From assembly GCF_000262755.1 (NCBI RefSeq), contig NZ_AFEU01000003.1, forward strand, positions 310,001 to 374,000: a DNA stretch of 64,000 bases, given 5' to 3'. How positions within the stretch are numbered: position 1 is the first letter of the stretch; the number at the start of each line of letters is the position of its first letter. The notes beneath the pieces were generated by a model. That model was given only the letters and a program-made list of their open reading frames with translations, was not told the DNA's origin and made no database searches. Made by a program: the position numbers and the translations under genes. Below, in pieces: positions 36,887 through 46,402 of the stretch. The stretch comes from Bacillus methanolicus PB1 (GTDB lineage Bacteria; Bacillota; Bacilli; Bacillales; Cytobacillaceae).

Positions 36887-38439
36887 GTGGAAAAATTACT
36901 ATTGTTTGTTGAAATACATCAATTAAAAAGACAAGGATTTAAAGTAGCAGCCATCGCAAAAAAATTAGAGATTTCTAGAAACACAGTTTATAAATATTTG
37001 GATATGACTTTAGAGGAGGCTTCGGAGTGGATTTTATCTTTAGGAAGCAGAAGCAAGAAGCTAGATCCCTATCTGACCGGATTATCAGTTGGTTAAAAGA
37101 ACATCCAGATCTGTCTTCTGCTCAAGTGGAAGATTGGCTAAAAGAACGATTTCCTACACTAGATGTTGCAGGAAGTACAGTCCGAGCCTATGTAAGTGAA
37201 ATAAGAGATATCTATCATATCCCTAAAGTAGTTCGTATACGAACACATGAAGCTGTGGAGGAATTACCAATGGGGCAACAGGTGCAGGTGGATTGGGGAG
37301 AAACCACCGTGAAGAATCCTGAGAATAAAGAGGTCAAATTATATTTCATTACCTTTGTCCTTTCCCACTCTCGTTACAAATATGTGGAATGGTTAGATAG
37401 GCCTTTTACAACAAAAGATACGATTCGGTGTCACGAGAAGGCAGTTCAATTCTTTGGAGGAATACCCGAGGAAATTGTTTATGACCAGGACCACTTAATC
37501 ACCGTAAGTGAAAATGCCGGAGATATTATCTTAACTGGGGAATTTCAAGCTTACAAGCAAGAGCGTGGATTTCGAATCTATTTATGTAGAAAGGCAGACC
37601 CTCAGAGCAAAGGAAAAGTGGAGAATGTAGTGAAATATGTAAAAATGAACTTTGCAAAAAATAGAGTATTTCTAAATTTAGAGACTTGGAACGAGAAGTG
37701 TTTAGCATGGTTAAAAAGGACAGGAAATTACAATGTACATCATACAACGAAAAAGAGACCGGTAGAAGTGCACGCCCTGGAAAAGCAACACTTAAAGCCA
37801 GTCTCCACCCTGCTTTCTTTCGAAAGCAACCTTGGTTCTAGTATAACAAGGACTGTTCACAAGGACAAAGTTATAAAATATAAATCCAATCGTTATTCCC
37901 TTCCAATTGGAACTTATCGTCCAAGGGGAGATAATACGGTATATATAGAAATTCAAGGAGAAGAGCTCATTATAAGAACAGAACCGCAAGGAGAAGTATT
38001 GGCAAAACACCTATTATGTCATGGAAAAGGAGAATTGATAAAGAATCGCCAACATACAAGAGATCGATCAAAAGGAATTCAAGCTTACAAAGAAACCATT
38101 ATTCGTCAGTTTAAAGATCAAGAAAAGGCAGAGCATTTTATACATGAGGTAGGATGCCGTTATCCGAGATATATACGTGACCAGCTTCAAGTCATTCAAT
38201 ACGCCATCAGCCATTTTCGATCAGAAATAGAGGAAGCCCTAGCTGTTTGTATCAAAGATCAGTTATGGAGTGCTAATGACCTCCGGGATATTGCACAACA
38301 CTTGACTCGACTAAAACAAGCAAAAAACCCTAATCCTCCTTCGATTCAAGAATCAAGAAATGATAACCCCGCTTTAAAAGCCTCAGCAGCAACTAGGGAA
38401 ATGGATGACTATATAAAAATATTAGGAGGCGTTTCATAA
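36887..38439 (+). pseudogene. istA: Inner IS21 istA, frameshifted
   Basis: GTG 36887 after GGAGGGTACGAAAG opens VEKLLLFVEIHQLKRQGFKV with an HTH. Near 37080 (KLDPYLTG) the homology leaves this frame and continues in the frame that runs to 38439 as ISWLKEHPDLSSAQVEDWL. The second frame holds the DDE core (VQVDWGE, EEIVYDQD, KADPQSKGKVENVVK) and the C-terminal beta domain. One frameshift separates DNA-binding and catalytic parts. Its stop overlaps the istB ATG. Confidence 0.8.
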
Positions 38440-39209
38440 TGACAAGCACTGTACATACTCTACAAGATCAATTCCGCCATCTTCGGATGGTGGAAACGGC
38501 TAATGAGCTGCCAGAATTACTTCGTAATGCCGAGAGATCATCATGGACCTATCAAGAGTTTTTGCAGGAACTTCTTATGTATGAATTAAAACGGCGAGAA
38601 GAAAAAAATGTAGAAAAGAGGTTGAAATGGGCCAAGTTCCCTTATCTTAAGACGTTAGATGAGTTTCATGTCGAAGAACAGAAATCCCTAAGTACTCGTC
38701 AATTAAACCAACTGAGAGAACTTAATTGGCTGGAGCAACAATACAACCTCATTCTACTAGGGCCTCCAGGGGCAGGGAAAACCCATATTGGGATTGGACT
38801 AGGAATAGAAGCCATTCAAAAGGGTTATAAGGTTGCCTTTTCTACTATGGGTGAACTGGTGCACCTATTAAAAACCGAAGAATATATTCGAAAGTCACAA
38901 ATGCAGCTTAAAAGAATAAAAGAATCAGATTTGGTCATTATTGATGATTTAATGTATATGGCAATGGATCAACGGGAAGCTAATCTGTTCTTTCACCTGA
39001 TCAACCATTTATATGAAAGAAGTTCAATTATTTTGACTTCTAATAAAGGGCCTGAACAGTGGGGAGAATTGATGGGGGATCAAGGAATTACTACAGCTAT
39101 TCTAGATCGATTGCTTCATAGAGTAGAAGTTATCCAACTAAATGATAATGACAGCTACAGGATTAAGCATCGAACTACCATTTTCGGAAAAGAAAGTGTT
39201 CAAAATTAA
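38439..39209 (+). CDS. istB: Inner IS21 helper ATPase IstB
   Basis: A 256-residue AAA+ protein with Walker A GPPGAGKT (about 108-115) and Walker B LVIIDD (about 166-171). The frame is intact. It overlaps the upstream istA stop by one base (AATG). Its partner istA is frameshifted, so transposition would need another IstA. Confidence 0.9.
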   Translation: MTSTVHTLQDQFRHLRMVETANELPELLRNAERSSWTYQEFLQELLMYELKRREEKNVEKRLKWAKFPYLKTLDEFHVEEQKSLSTRQLNQLRELNWLEQQYNLILLGPPGAGKTHIGIGLGIEAIQKGYKVAFSTMGELVHLLKTEEYIRKSQMQLKRIKESDLVIIDDLMYMAMDQREANLFFHLINHLYERSSIILTSNKGPEQWGELMGDQGITTAILDRLLHRVEVIQLNDNDSYRIKHRTTIFGKESVQN

Positions 39210-39487
39210 TTAGCAAAAAGTGTTCAAAACTACTTGACGGTTACAGCCTTACGTCTCCTGTCCCAAATCATTAAGGAAGAAGGAGATATTGAAACCGCAA
39301 CACAGGCATTGGTCGAGAGTATAAAACTGGGGCAAACAGATACAGACAGCATTTTAACCACCTGGTATCGAATAACTGGGAAATTAGAGGATTTACCAGA
39401 AATTCAGATTTCGGAACATTTAAAACAAGAAGTGGTTTTTGAAGCAAATTGGACCAGTTATGATCAACTTTTAGGTGGTGGTATGAA

Positions 39488-40210
39488 ATGAGAAGCCGAA
39501 TTGAGGCATACTGTAAAGAACTGAAACTCGGAAACAGAATAGTAGAACATTATTCGAGCATACAAGCAGAAACTCATGAAGAGTTTCTGGCAGAGCTCCT
39601 TGCATTGGAGGTAAAGCATCGAAAAATCAATAGAAAAAACCGGTTATTAAAACAGGCCAACTTTGATACCTTTAAGACATTTGAAGGATATGAATTCGGA
39701 GGAATAGAACTGCCTGCAAAGCTTTCGATAGACGAATTCAAAACGGCAGCATTCATTGATAGAAAAGAAAATCTAATAATGTATGGAGGTGTTGGAACGG
39801 GCAAAACTCATCTGGCGACGGCTCTTGGAGTGGAAGCGTGTAATCAAGGAAAAGTCGTAAAGTTCTATCGAACTGCAGCATTGGTGAATGAATTAATCGA
39901 ATCAAAACAGGTAGGTACCTTGCATAAAACAATCAGTCATCTAGAAAAGGCGGATCTCTTAATTTGTGATGAATGGGGCTATATTCCAGTTAGCCGGGAA
40001 GGAGCGCAGCTTCTTTTCCAGGTGTTTGCATCGTGTTATGAGAGAAGAAGTATTATCATTACAACAAATCTTGAATTTAGCAAATGGAACAGTATTTTTC
40101 ATGATGAGAGAATGACAACTGCAATAATTGACAGACTAGTACATCACAGTTATTTACTTACATTTACCGGACCAAGTTATCGATTAAAAAATTCCTATAT
40201 GAACCTATAA
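39488..40210 (+). CDS. istB: Outer IS21 helper ATPase IstB
   Basis: A 240-residue IstB with Walker A GGVGTGKT (about 98-105) and Walker B LICDEWG. It starts inside the outer istA stop (ATGA overlap). The frame is intact though its istA is broken twice. Confidence 0.9.
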   Translation: MRSRIEAYCKELKLGNRIVEHYSSIQAETHEEFLAELLALEVKHRKINRKNRLLKQANFDTFKTFEGYEFGGIELPAKLSIDEFKTAAFIDRKENLIMYGGVGTGKTHLATALGVEACNQGKVVKFYRTAALVNELIESKQVGTLHKTISHLEKADLLICDEWGYIPVSREGAQLLFQVFASCYERRSIIITTNLEFSKWNSIFHDERMTTAIIDRLVHHSYLLTFTGPSYRLKNSYMNL

Positions 40211-40400
40211 AATGGAAGAGCAAGGTGCTGGAAAAAAATCTTGCAAAATGCTGGATTTTTAAGTCGCAAAACACAAGGAGGAAAAATGTTTAAAACATAA
40301 CACTCCAAAAATACTCCAAATCTTCAAGAACACCAAAAATAACGAATGTATGTAGCAAATAAACATCCCCTGAAGCCTTGTGGATAAAGGGATTTCACTG

Positions 40401-40471
40401 GATGATTCCGAATGGACTCGAATCAACGACCTCCAACCTGTCAAGGTACCGTTCTCACAACTTTGCTAAGG
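40401..40471 (-). other. tRNA-like relic
   Basis: Read on the minus strand, this stretch has an anticodon-loop-like TTGACAG and a T-arm-like GGTCGTTGATTCGAGTCCA, followed by an acceptor-like ATTCGGAATCA. The T stem has mismatches and I cannot fold a complete cloverleaf, so it is not a working tRNA. It could be a decayed tRNA or an integration-site remnant. Confidence 0.35.
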
Positions 40472-40607
40472 CATTATATGATATATCGCTAAACTTAATA
40501 TAGTTTCAAGCTAGTATATTGAGATGTTTGTAATAACTAAATGACAAATTTGTGACCAAAACACGCTGGGTGTGAATGAAAGTTTTCTTTAGTTAATTCT
40601 ATCCTTT

Positions 40608-40653
40608 AATACAAAAGACAGGGAAATTATACAATCTCCCTGTCTTTTGTATT
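40608..40653. terminator. Strong bidirectional terminator
   Basis: AATACAAAAGACAGGGA pairs perfectly over 17 bases with TCCCTGTCTTTTGTATT. It ends the leftward SIR2/DUF262 operon. Confidence 0.8.
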
Positions 40654-40678
40654 ATTATCTAACGGTATAAGCCTAATG

Positions 40679-41755
40679 TTATAAGTCACAATATTGAATT
40701 AAGGCTTTCACCCGTTTTTGCCGCTGAGTTTTTGACTTAGTACTATGTGACATACTATGCTTATAAAGCTTTATAGCTTCATCTTTTATAGGGTCAGTCT
40801 CTCGTTCCTTAATTTTCATCGTAAAGAACATTGTCTGCAATGACTCCCTTATATCTTTAAGCACAACATTTTTATCTGAGCAATACTTTACAAATGACCA
40901 CAGACCGTATAAGTGACTAACCCCCTCAATCTTAAACTCTTTATAATTTAGCTGTAATGACTCCATTAGGTCTGTTAGCTGTTTGAACCTGCTTTTTACA
41001 ATTTCACACTTTTCTTTATCATCTTCAAGCAATTTATGCCATTTTTCATATAATTCATCAAGTGTATCAGGGTTTGATTCTATTATCCTATTCTCTAATA
41101 ATGTAAATAACAACTCAGAAATAAATTCATCGTTTTCCATTCGTGAGAATTTTAAGCGTTTTTCTAATCTCTCTTGCCAAAATTCTAGTTTTGCCAACTC
41201 CTCAACTAAATTGATTAAACGTGAATTATTGAACCTCGCATGCCTAAGTTCCTGCTTATTCAACGGTTCTCCATTTCTGTTCAGTCGGTCAAAAATTCAA
41301 TTCACAATCTCCTCGTCTTCTGTATCAACATATTCAATAGAAATAGTATACTTCCAAAAATTTTTCTTGTAGACTGAGCTTTTATCTATTTCACTAAATT
41401 TAAGCCCATTTAATTCCTCACTGCCAAACTCATCATCCCCAAAATTCTCAGGTAGTTCAATTTCATCATTAATAAATTTAATAATTGAAGTCAACCGCTG
41501 CTTCCCATCTATCACATCGTAGACTGTTTTTCCAGTTTCAGAATCTACTTTGGCATGTAGAAAAATAGGTGGTATTGGATAGTTCTTCATAATACTGTCA
41601 ATGAGAAATGCCTGCTTATCGATGCTCCAAGCGTCACTTCTTCTCTGATATTTTACATCATAGTTGTACTTTCCAAGTGTTTCGTTTTCGTAGAACTCCG
41701 ATACAGTAATATTATTAGAAAACCTGTTAAGAGTAAGCGCTCTTTTTTCACTCAT
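40679..41755 (-). pseudogene. DUF262 (ParB/Srx-like nuclease fold) protein with internal TGA
   Basis: The frame is 359 codons including one internal TGA (41297-41299). Before it: SDAWSIDKQAFLIDSIMKNY and the DUF262 hallmark DGKQRLTSI. After it, in the same phase: IFDRLNRNGEPLNKQELRHA, the standard continuation in DUF262 proteins. So the TGA is a nonsense change in the conserved core, not a gene boundary. DUF262 proteins occur in GmrSD-type restriction and other defence systems; no DUF1524 HNH domain is fused here. It starts one base after the SIR2-like stop. Confidence 0.75.
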
Positions 41756-41756
41756 C

Positions 41757-42792
41757 TTAATACATCTCCCCTAAAACCGATGAATTTTTGTAAGTTATAT
41801 GATTATCAAACAAACTTGTTAGCACAGCACTTAGGGTAGTCGGTGGGTTAGGGTTTATCATCTTAACATTTATTTCAGGATTAATACTGATTAATAGTTC
41901 ATCTATTTCCTGCCTATCTACATGCCAGTACGAGATACCACACAATAAAAATTCATCTCCATAGTTAAGACTTTTCGCTTCCTCTAAAGCCAGTTTTCTA
42001 AGTTCATACGCCCAACTAGATTCAATACGAGATGAATCGCCTGCTGGTGGGATCATGGCATTAAACATATAAACATTCTCTAAGCCATCATAATTAACTG
42101 TATAGTCAGATAAATTACCATTTGTTAGCTCTCTGGTCTTTGAAGTTATCTGAAAAGCTGATGCATCAATGGGCTTTCTGTATGCGAAACTAATTGACCC
42201 ATGTGGTTTTATTATGTTAAATTTATATGCTTCATTAGGATTGTATTTTCCATTACTTACCCCTAGTACTTCGAAATTTATATCTGCATTAGCAAGTATT
42301 CTTTCCAACCATATGTCATAGTTGTAAGTGACAATTGTAACTTTATCACAGTCTGGGGACTCGTTAAGTTTCTTAAATAATTTATACCATCCCCATTCCT
42401 TTAAAGACTTAATCTCATCATCCGAAACCTTTTTGTTGTAGTAGACAAACAAATACTTTAAATAATTAGTTAACTCTTGATAAGCCTGAATATAAGAAGA
42501 AGCTAAGTACCTGTTGGCAGTATTGGAATTACTAGCCTTATTTGCACAAGTAATTATATCTTCAATTAAATTTACTGCATCTTTCAACTTCATATTTGGC
42601 CTAGCACCAAGATTCCAGAGATTTGCACATCTCTTATGAGATAAGAAACCTGGTTCGTTATCTGCAGGCCAAGGTACACAGTCTCCTTGGGGAAAAAAGG
42701 TTTCTTACATCGATCTCATTTGCTTTCGCTAGATTGTTTATAAAGTCAATAGTAAATCCATTACCCAATAATATAAAAAAACTTTTTGCCAT
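41757..42792 (-). pseudogene. SIR2-like domain protein, frameshifted
   Basis: A start at ATG 42792 gives MAKSFFILLGNGFTIDFINN, an NAD-binding-type GNGF motif. The frame breaks in the homopolymers around CTTTTTTCCCC (about 42692-42705) and continues one base over as GDCVPWPADNEPGFLSHKRC into the open frame from 42593. That part has VTIVTYNYDIWLERIL, IIKPHGSISFAY and LLCGISYWHVDRQEIDELL, the SIR2_2 pattern. Prokaryotic SIR2 proteins deplete NAD during phage attack. Paired with the DUF262 gene, it looks like a lost two-gene defence module. Confidence 0.7.
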
Positions 42793-43286
42793 CCTTACCA
42801 CCTTGTCGGTTCATATTATGGAAAATATTATAAGGTACGATATTCATAGATTTTATTATAATTTTCTAAAATAACTTTGTAAAACTAAAGTATTAACAAC
42901 TTCTATTTAATTGAAAAACCATGAATTCTGTTTGTTCTAAATTTGTTTGTTTGCTTTGGTATTTAATTCTGTATACGGGAAGTAGAATGTTCAACCGCCG
43001 TTTTGCTTGATAAGTTCCAAGGTTCTATTTTAAAAATTCGTCTCGTCATGTACAATAGTAGTTAATATTTCACGTTCAATAGGACCGTATACTAAATGGG
43101 TTCTGATAAAAAAACATTAGATGAATCCGTTTTCTTTATGGATGAATTTGAATGAAGAATGGGATAAAATAGAAGATGTTCATCCGGTGAATTAACAAAA
43201 AAATATCCGTTTTATTTGGATTATTTCGTGGCTTGATTAAGAGGAAAAAACATCGAAGCAAGAACAATGAAAGGAAGTTAGTAAGT
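42793..43286. other. Divergent spacer before the methyltransferase
   Basis: About 490 bases with no clear gene. It carries the start region of the SIR2-like gene on the minus strand and the leader of the methyltransferase on the plus strand (AAAGGAAG at 43270). A few short stops-ridden frames around 43100-43200 are not supported. Confidence 0.4.
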
Positions 43287-44489
43287 ATGAAATCTCCAAG
43301 CATATTTAGCTTTTTTTCTGGGGCTGGCTTTCTTGACCTTGGTTTTGAAATGGCTGGCTATCCAATAGCATATGTAAATGAAATCCATCCTCCATTTTTG
43401 AAAACATACAAACATGCCAGACAGATTCTTAATATTCCAGAACCCCAATACGGATTTTACGAAGGTGACATTTCCGACCTATTAGATAATAATGCCAATT
43501 CGGAAATAAAAAGTTTAATCAAGGATTGCAAGATGGGAACCGACATTATTGGTTTTATAGGTGGTCCGCCTTGTCCTGACTTCTCCGTTGGTGGTAAAAA
43601 CAGGGGGCGAATGGGAGACAACGGGAAACTTTCGGCTACATACGTTACGTTAATATGTGAACAAAAGCCTTCATTCTTTTTGTTTGAGAATGTAAAAGGA
43701 CTTTGGAAAACAAAGAAACACCGAGAGTTTTATGAAGAATTGAAGTACCAGTTACATCAAAGCGGATATGTAACTACAGAACGTCTCATAAATTCTTTGG
43801 AGTATGGGGTTCCCCAACATAGGGAAAGAATTATTCTTATTGGGTTTCAACGGGAATTATTGAACGATTTGGGTTACAAATTCGGCGACATCACATCGCT
43901 ACCTGAAGATTTGTTTCCGTGGAAATCACATTTTAAATACCCTTTGAATGAGGTCTTGTCATATCCTTGGCCTACAACCAATCCTTTTAATGCGGATTCT
44001 GAACTTCCTTGTCCAGACGGTATACCAGTAGAATTGACCGTTGAATATTGGTTTAGAAAGAATGATGTGCTGAATCACCCAAATTCATCGCAGTATTTCC
44101 AACCTAGAGCTGGAAAAACAAAATTTGCAAAAATTGATGAAGGAGACGATTCCAAAAAATCACATAAGCGTCTTCACAGATGGAGGTATTCACCAACAGC
44201 CGCTTACGGTAATAACGAAGTACATTTGCATCCATACAAGATTCGTCGAATTTCCGTTGCAGAAGCACTCGCAATACAATCATTACCACCAGAATATGAA
44301 CTCCCCCTTGATATTTCTTTAACCGATGCATTTAAGACCATTGGTAATGGGGTTCCATACCTTGCTTCATTAGGAATAGCCCAAACAATTCTAGACTTTT
44401 TGGGGGTGAAAACAACGTGCGACTTACCGCTTCTAAATTCGTCTTGGCAATCGACTAGTTGTCAAAAAATCGAGCCTATACTTACGTAA
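43287..44489 (+). CDS. drmMII: C5-cytosine DNA methyltransferase, probable DrmMII
   Basis: A 400-residue m5C methyltransferase. Motif I is FSFFSGAGFLDLGFE, motif IV GGPPCPDFS with catalytic Cys96, motif VI FENVKGL, motif VIII YGVPQHRERIILIG, motif IX RRISVAEALAIQ and motif X IGNGVPY. All are intact. I choose ATG 43287 with AAAGGAAG upstream; a TTG frame adds 18 basic residues. In class 2 DISARM, DrmMII marks host DNA (CCWGG in the studied Bacillus case), so this gene is the likely self-marking partner of drmA/B 8 kb away. A stand-alone methyltransferase or orphan restriction gene is the alternative; the target site cannot be read from sequence. Confidence 0.85.
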   Translation: MKSPSIFSFFSGAGFLDLGFEMAGYPIAYVNEIHPPFLKTYKHARQILNIPEPQYGFYEGDISDLLDNNANSEIKSLIKDCKMGTDIIGFIGGPPCPDFSVGGKNRGRMGDNGKLSATYVTLICEQKPSFFLFENVKGLWKTKKHREFYEELKYQLHQSGYVTTERLINSLEYGVPQHRERIILIGFQRELLNDLGYKFGDITSLPEDLFPWKSHFKYPLNEVLSYPWPTTNPFNADSELPCPDGIPVELTVEYWFRKNDVLNHPNSSQYFQPRAGKTKFAKIDEGDDSKKSHKRLHRWRYSPTAAYGNNEVHLHPYKIRRISVAEALAIQSLPPEYELPLDISLTDAFKTIGNGVPYLASLGIAQTILDFLGVKTTCDLPLLNSSWQSTSCQKIEPILT

Positions 44490-44673
44490 ATCCAAAAAAC
44501 AAGGGTTTAATAAGAATTGTTAGATTAGACGTCTGAGGGACTAAACTTTATCAAACGATAATTCCTAAGAAAGTTGCCGCCAGTTCTAAAGCTCACTCTT
44601 CCAATAATAGACTAAAATCCTTTGGCTCCGTCGAATTGAAGATTTCGATCAAGTAGACAAATATTACGGTTTG
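44490..44673 (+). pseudogene. Relic of an unknown gene after the methyltransferase
   Basis: From about 44545 the + strand reads IPKKVAASSKAHSSNNRLKS, then FGSVELKISIK and a stop near 44655, without a start. It looks like the C-terminal end of a lost gene, cut on its right by the ISLre2 fragment. Family not recognised. Confidence 0.3.
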
Positions 44674-44904
44674 CTAAACAATCGAATGTTTTCGTTTGAT
44701 GATGATAGGACCAAACGAAGTATCGATCTGGACTTCCCGTTTATCTTTCAACTGATATCTCTTTTTATCCTGGTGTTTCGCAATTATTGATTCAATGTTC
44801 TCCAAAATCTCTTCCATGATTTCTCCATATGTTTGCTGGAGGAAGATAAATAATCCTTTCTCAATCTCTCTAAAAGTTGGGCAATATTCGGTAGAATGTT
44901 CCAT
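44674..44904 (-). pseudogene. ISLre2 (UPF0236) transposase N-terminal fragment
   Basis: 76 codons starting MEHSTEYCPTFREIEKGLFI and containing KHQDKKRYQLKDKREVQIDT followed by FGPIIIKR, the N-terminal signature of ISLre2-family transposases. The remaining several hundred codons are absent. A hairpin at 45020-45046 upstream probably belongs to the element end. Confidence 0.7.
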
Positions 44905-45019
44905 GAGGGTTTCTCTTTTTTGTATGAGTTCTTGTTAAACTCTACTGTACAAAAAGAGGACCCTCTTTTCTTGTTTTTTGCTCTATCTACCGCTCTATCG
45001 CTTGGTAACCACTTCATTA

Positions 45020-45046
45020 GGTGAAGGATGTCCCCTCCTTCACCTT
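45020..45046. terminator. Hairpin near the ISLre2 fragment end
   Basis: AGGTGAAGGA pairs with TCCTTCACCT across TGTCCCC. The T-run is poor; it may be an IS end structure rather than a terminator. Confidence 0.45.
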
Positions 45047-45134
45047 ATGAGGTAGTTATTCTCTTTTGCCCACAAACATTTTACTCATACCTATGTAGGA
45101 AAAAGCATTAAAAAATCTTCAGCATACAAGAAAA

Positions 45135-45245
45135 AACAGCAATAACAAAGGTGCCATCATTTCAGCGACGGGAACGGGTAAAACATATTTATCCGCATTT
45201 GACGTGAAAGAATTTAATCCGAAAAAACTTCTATTTATCGCTCTT
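45135..45245 (+). pseudogene. Helicase Walker A crumb
   Basis: The + strand encodes NNKGAIISATGTGKTYLSAF followed by DVKEFNPKKLLFI, the Walker A region of an SF2 restriction-type helicase. It then joins unrelated sequence (ALFILLIINDRTN). Roughly 35 codons of a lost large helicase gene remain. Confidence 0.6.
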
Positions 45246-45531
45246 TTCATTTTGCTCATTATAAATGACCGCACCAACGAACGAACTGTTTTTTTCACGG
45301 CAATATTCTCCTTTTTCATTGTCTTTTTCTCGATTATTTTAACAAACAATTGGATTGGCGGGAACGGAATTGTCGGCACTTGTTTTTATTCATTGCCCCA
45401 ATGACTTGACTAACTGGATGTACTAGTTCTGCTTCCAATTTCGTTCTAAATCTGAAAAACATTCATTAAAGTTATTTACTAAATTGGATATAATAAATAT
45501 GATTTTCTATATTTTCACCAGGAGGAAACCG
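45246..45531. other. Spacer before the IS66-interrupted gene
   Basis: No gene is supported. The right end holds GGAGGAAACC, the ribosome site for the start at 45532. Confidence 0.35.
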
Positions 45532-45644
45532 ATGAAAAAACTCACATTATCATTAGAACAATTGTAACCGTAAAATAGTACCCACCTATTAACCAAGATG
45601 ATACTATGAGATAATCTCTTCAAATCAATATTTGAGGAGGTTTT

Positions 45645-45974
45645 TTGATGTCTCGAGCGGAATTGCGAAAAGAATGGGAACTTCGTATCGATAAGTTTAG
45701 GGCAAGTGGACAGACCCAATCCAAATGGTGTGCTGACAATAATGTAAAGCTCCATCAATTAAAATATTGGCTTAAAAAAATTGAAAACACAAATCGGATC
45801 TCAGCACCATCACCTAAATGGGTATCAATCACAATGAATGAACAAGATGCCGAATCAAAAAACACTTCATTATCCTTACAGATTAATATAGGGCAAGCAT
45901 CCATAGAGGTTAAACCTGGCTTCGACCCATCTTTCCTTGCGGATGTCGTCCGGACCTTAAGATCGCTGTGTTGA
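45645..45974 (+). CDS. tnpA: IS66 accessory protein TnpA
   Basis: A 109-residue IS66 OrfA protein. The N-terminal WELRIDKFRASGQTQSKWCA and NVKLHQLKYWLKK form the expected HTH. It is required with TnpB and TnpC for transposition. It overlaps tnpB by 7 bases. Confidence 0.88.
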   Translation: MMSRAELRKEWELRIDKFRASGQTQSKWCADNNVKLHQLKYWLKKIENTNRISAPSPKWVSITMNEQDAESKNTSLSLQINIGQASIEVKPGFDPSFLADVVRTLRSLC

Positions 45975-46324
45975 ACGAAGCAATGATCGTGCATGTTTAC
46001 CTCGCCCGAGGGAGCACAGATTTGCGCAAGTCCATTGATGGCCTGGCTGCGTTGGTGAAAGAGTCGTTTGATCTGGACCCCTTTTCGTCTAGCTATTTTG
46101 TCTTCTGTAACCGTAATCGGGATAAATTGAAAATTCTTCATTGGGAGCACAACGGATTTTGGCTCTATTATAGACGTTTAGAACGCGGAAAATTTCAATG
46201 GCCAACGGATGAAAGTGATGCACCGTTAAAAATAAGCCGCCGGCAGTTCCGTTGGTTGCTTGATGGACTTCCACTTGATCAACGCCAGGCTCATCCTGAA
46301 GTTATCGCAAGGACAGTCATATGA
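45968..46324 (+). CDS. tnpB: IS66 accessory protein TnpB
   Basis: A 118-residue IS66 Orf2 protein: VYLARGSTDLRKSIDGLAAL, FVFCNRNRDKLKILHWE and RRLERGKFQWP are family signatures. The start is GTG 45968 or the next TTG; family N-termini begin MLNE, which fits. It overlaps tnpA. Confidence 0.92.
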   Translation: MLNEAMIVHVYLARGSTDLRKSIDGLAALVKESFDLDPFSSSYFVFCNRNRDKLKILHWEHNGFWLYYRRLERGKFQWPTDESDAPLKISRRQFRWLLDGLPLDQRQAHPEVIARTVI

Positions 46325-46402
46325 AATCATATTTTTTCATTTTTTTATTTAAAACTCCAATTTTTAAAAGGGACTGATCATAATTTGTCGAATAGATAAA
46401 GT

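Larger units (their letters stand above)
36808..39227 (+). mobile_element. Inner IS21-family element inside the outer istA
   Basis: Perfect 13-bp inverted ends, TTGAACACTTTTT (36808-36820) and AAAAAGTGTTCAA (39215-39227), bound an istA-istB pair unlike the outer one. Further AAGTGTTCAAA repeats lie inside the right end (39194). Target duplication is not obvious. The exact ends could differ by a few bases. Confidence 0.75.
35498..39491 (+). pseudogene. istA: Outer IS21 istA, with nonsense codon and IS insertion
   Basis: The frame starts at ATG 35498 after GAGGAAGAAAGG. It encodes an N-terminal HTH (LSLQAIARETNHDFKTVQKY), then the DDE core with TAQVDFG. TAA at 36020-36022 interrupts MPA-stop-NQECLLQGLKQ, most simply a GAA-to-TAA change. 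The frame continues with IWFDNLSAAV and ENKVGYHRRNF, and is cut near 36807 by the inner IS21. The last part resumes at about 39231 as LTVTALRLLSQIIKEEGD and ends at 39489-39491. It is doubly inactive. Confidence 0.85.
35363..40275 (+). mobile_element. Outer IS21-family element, itself split by a second IS21
   Basis: The left end is TGTTTATTGCAAAATA (35363) and the right end, reversed, TGTGTTTTGC (40275), with inner repeats of TTGCAAAAT near both ends. AGGAG directly abuts both ends (35358-35362 and 40276-40280), a 5-bp target duplication. It carries istA (nonsense codon and insertion) and istB. It separates the DISARM-like operon from the SIR2/DUF262 and methyltransferase genes. Confidence 0.8.

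Noticed and set aside
41297..41299. TGA in the DUF262 gene as a recoded (Sec/Trp) codon
   Set aside because: Bacilli do not reassign TGA, no SECIS-like hairpin is evident, and other nearby genes carry TAA lesions.
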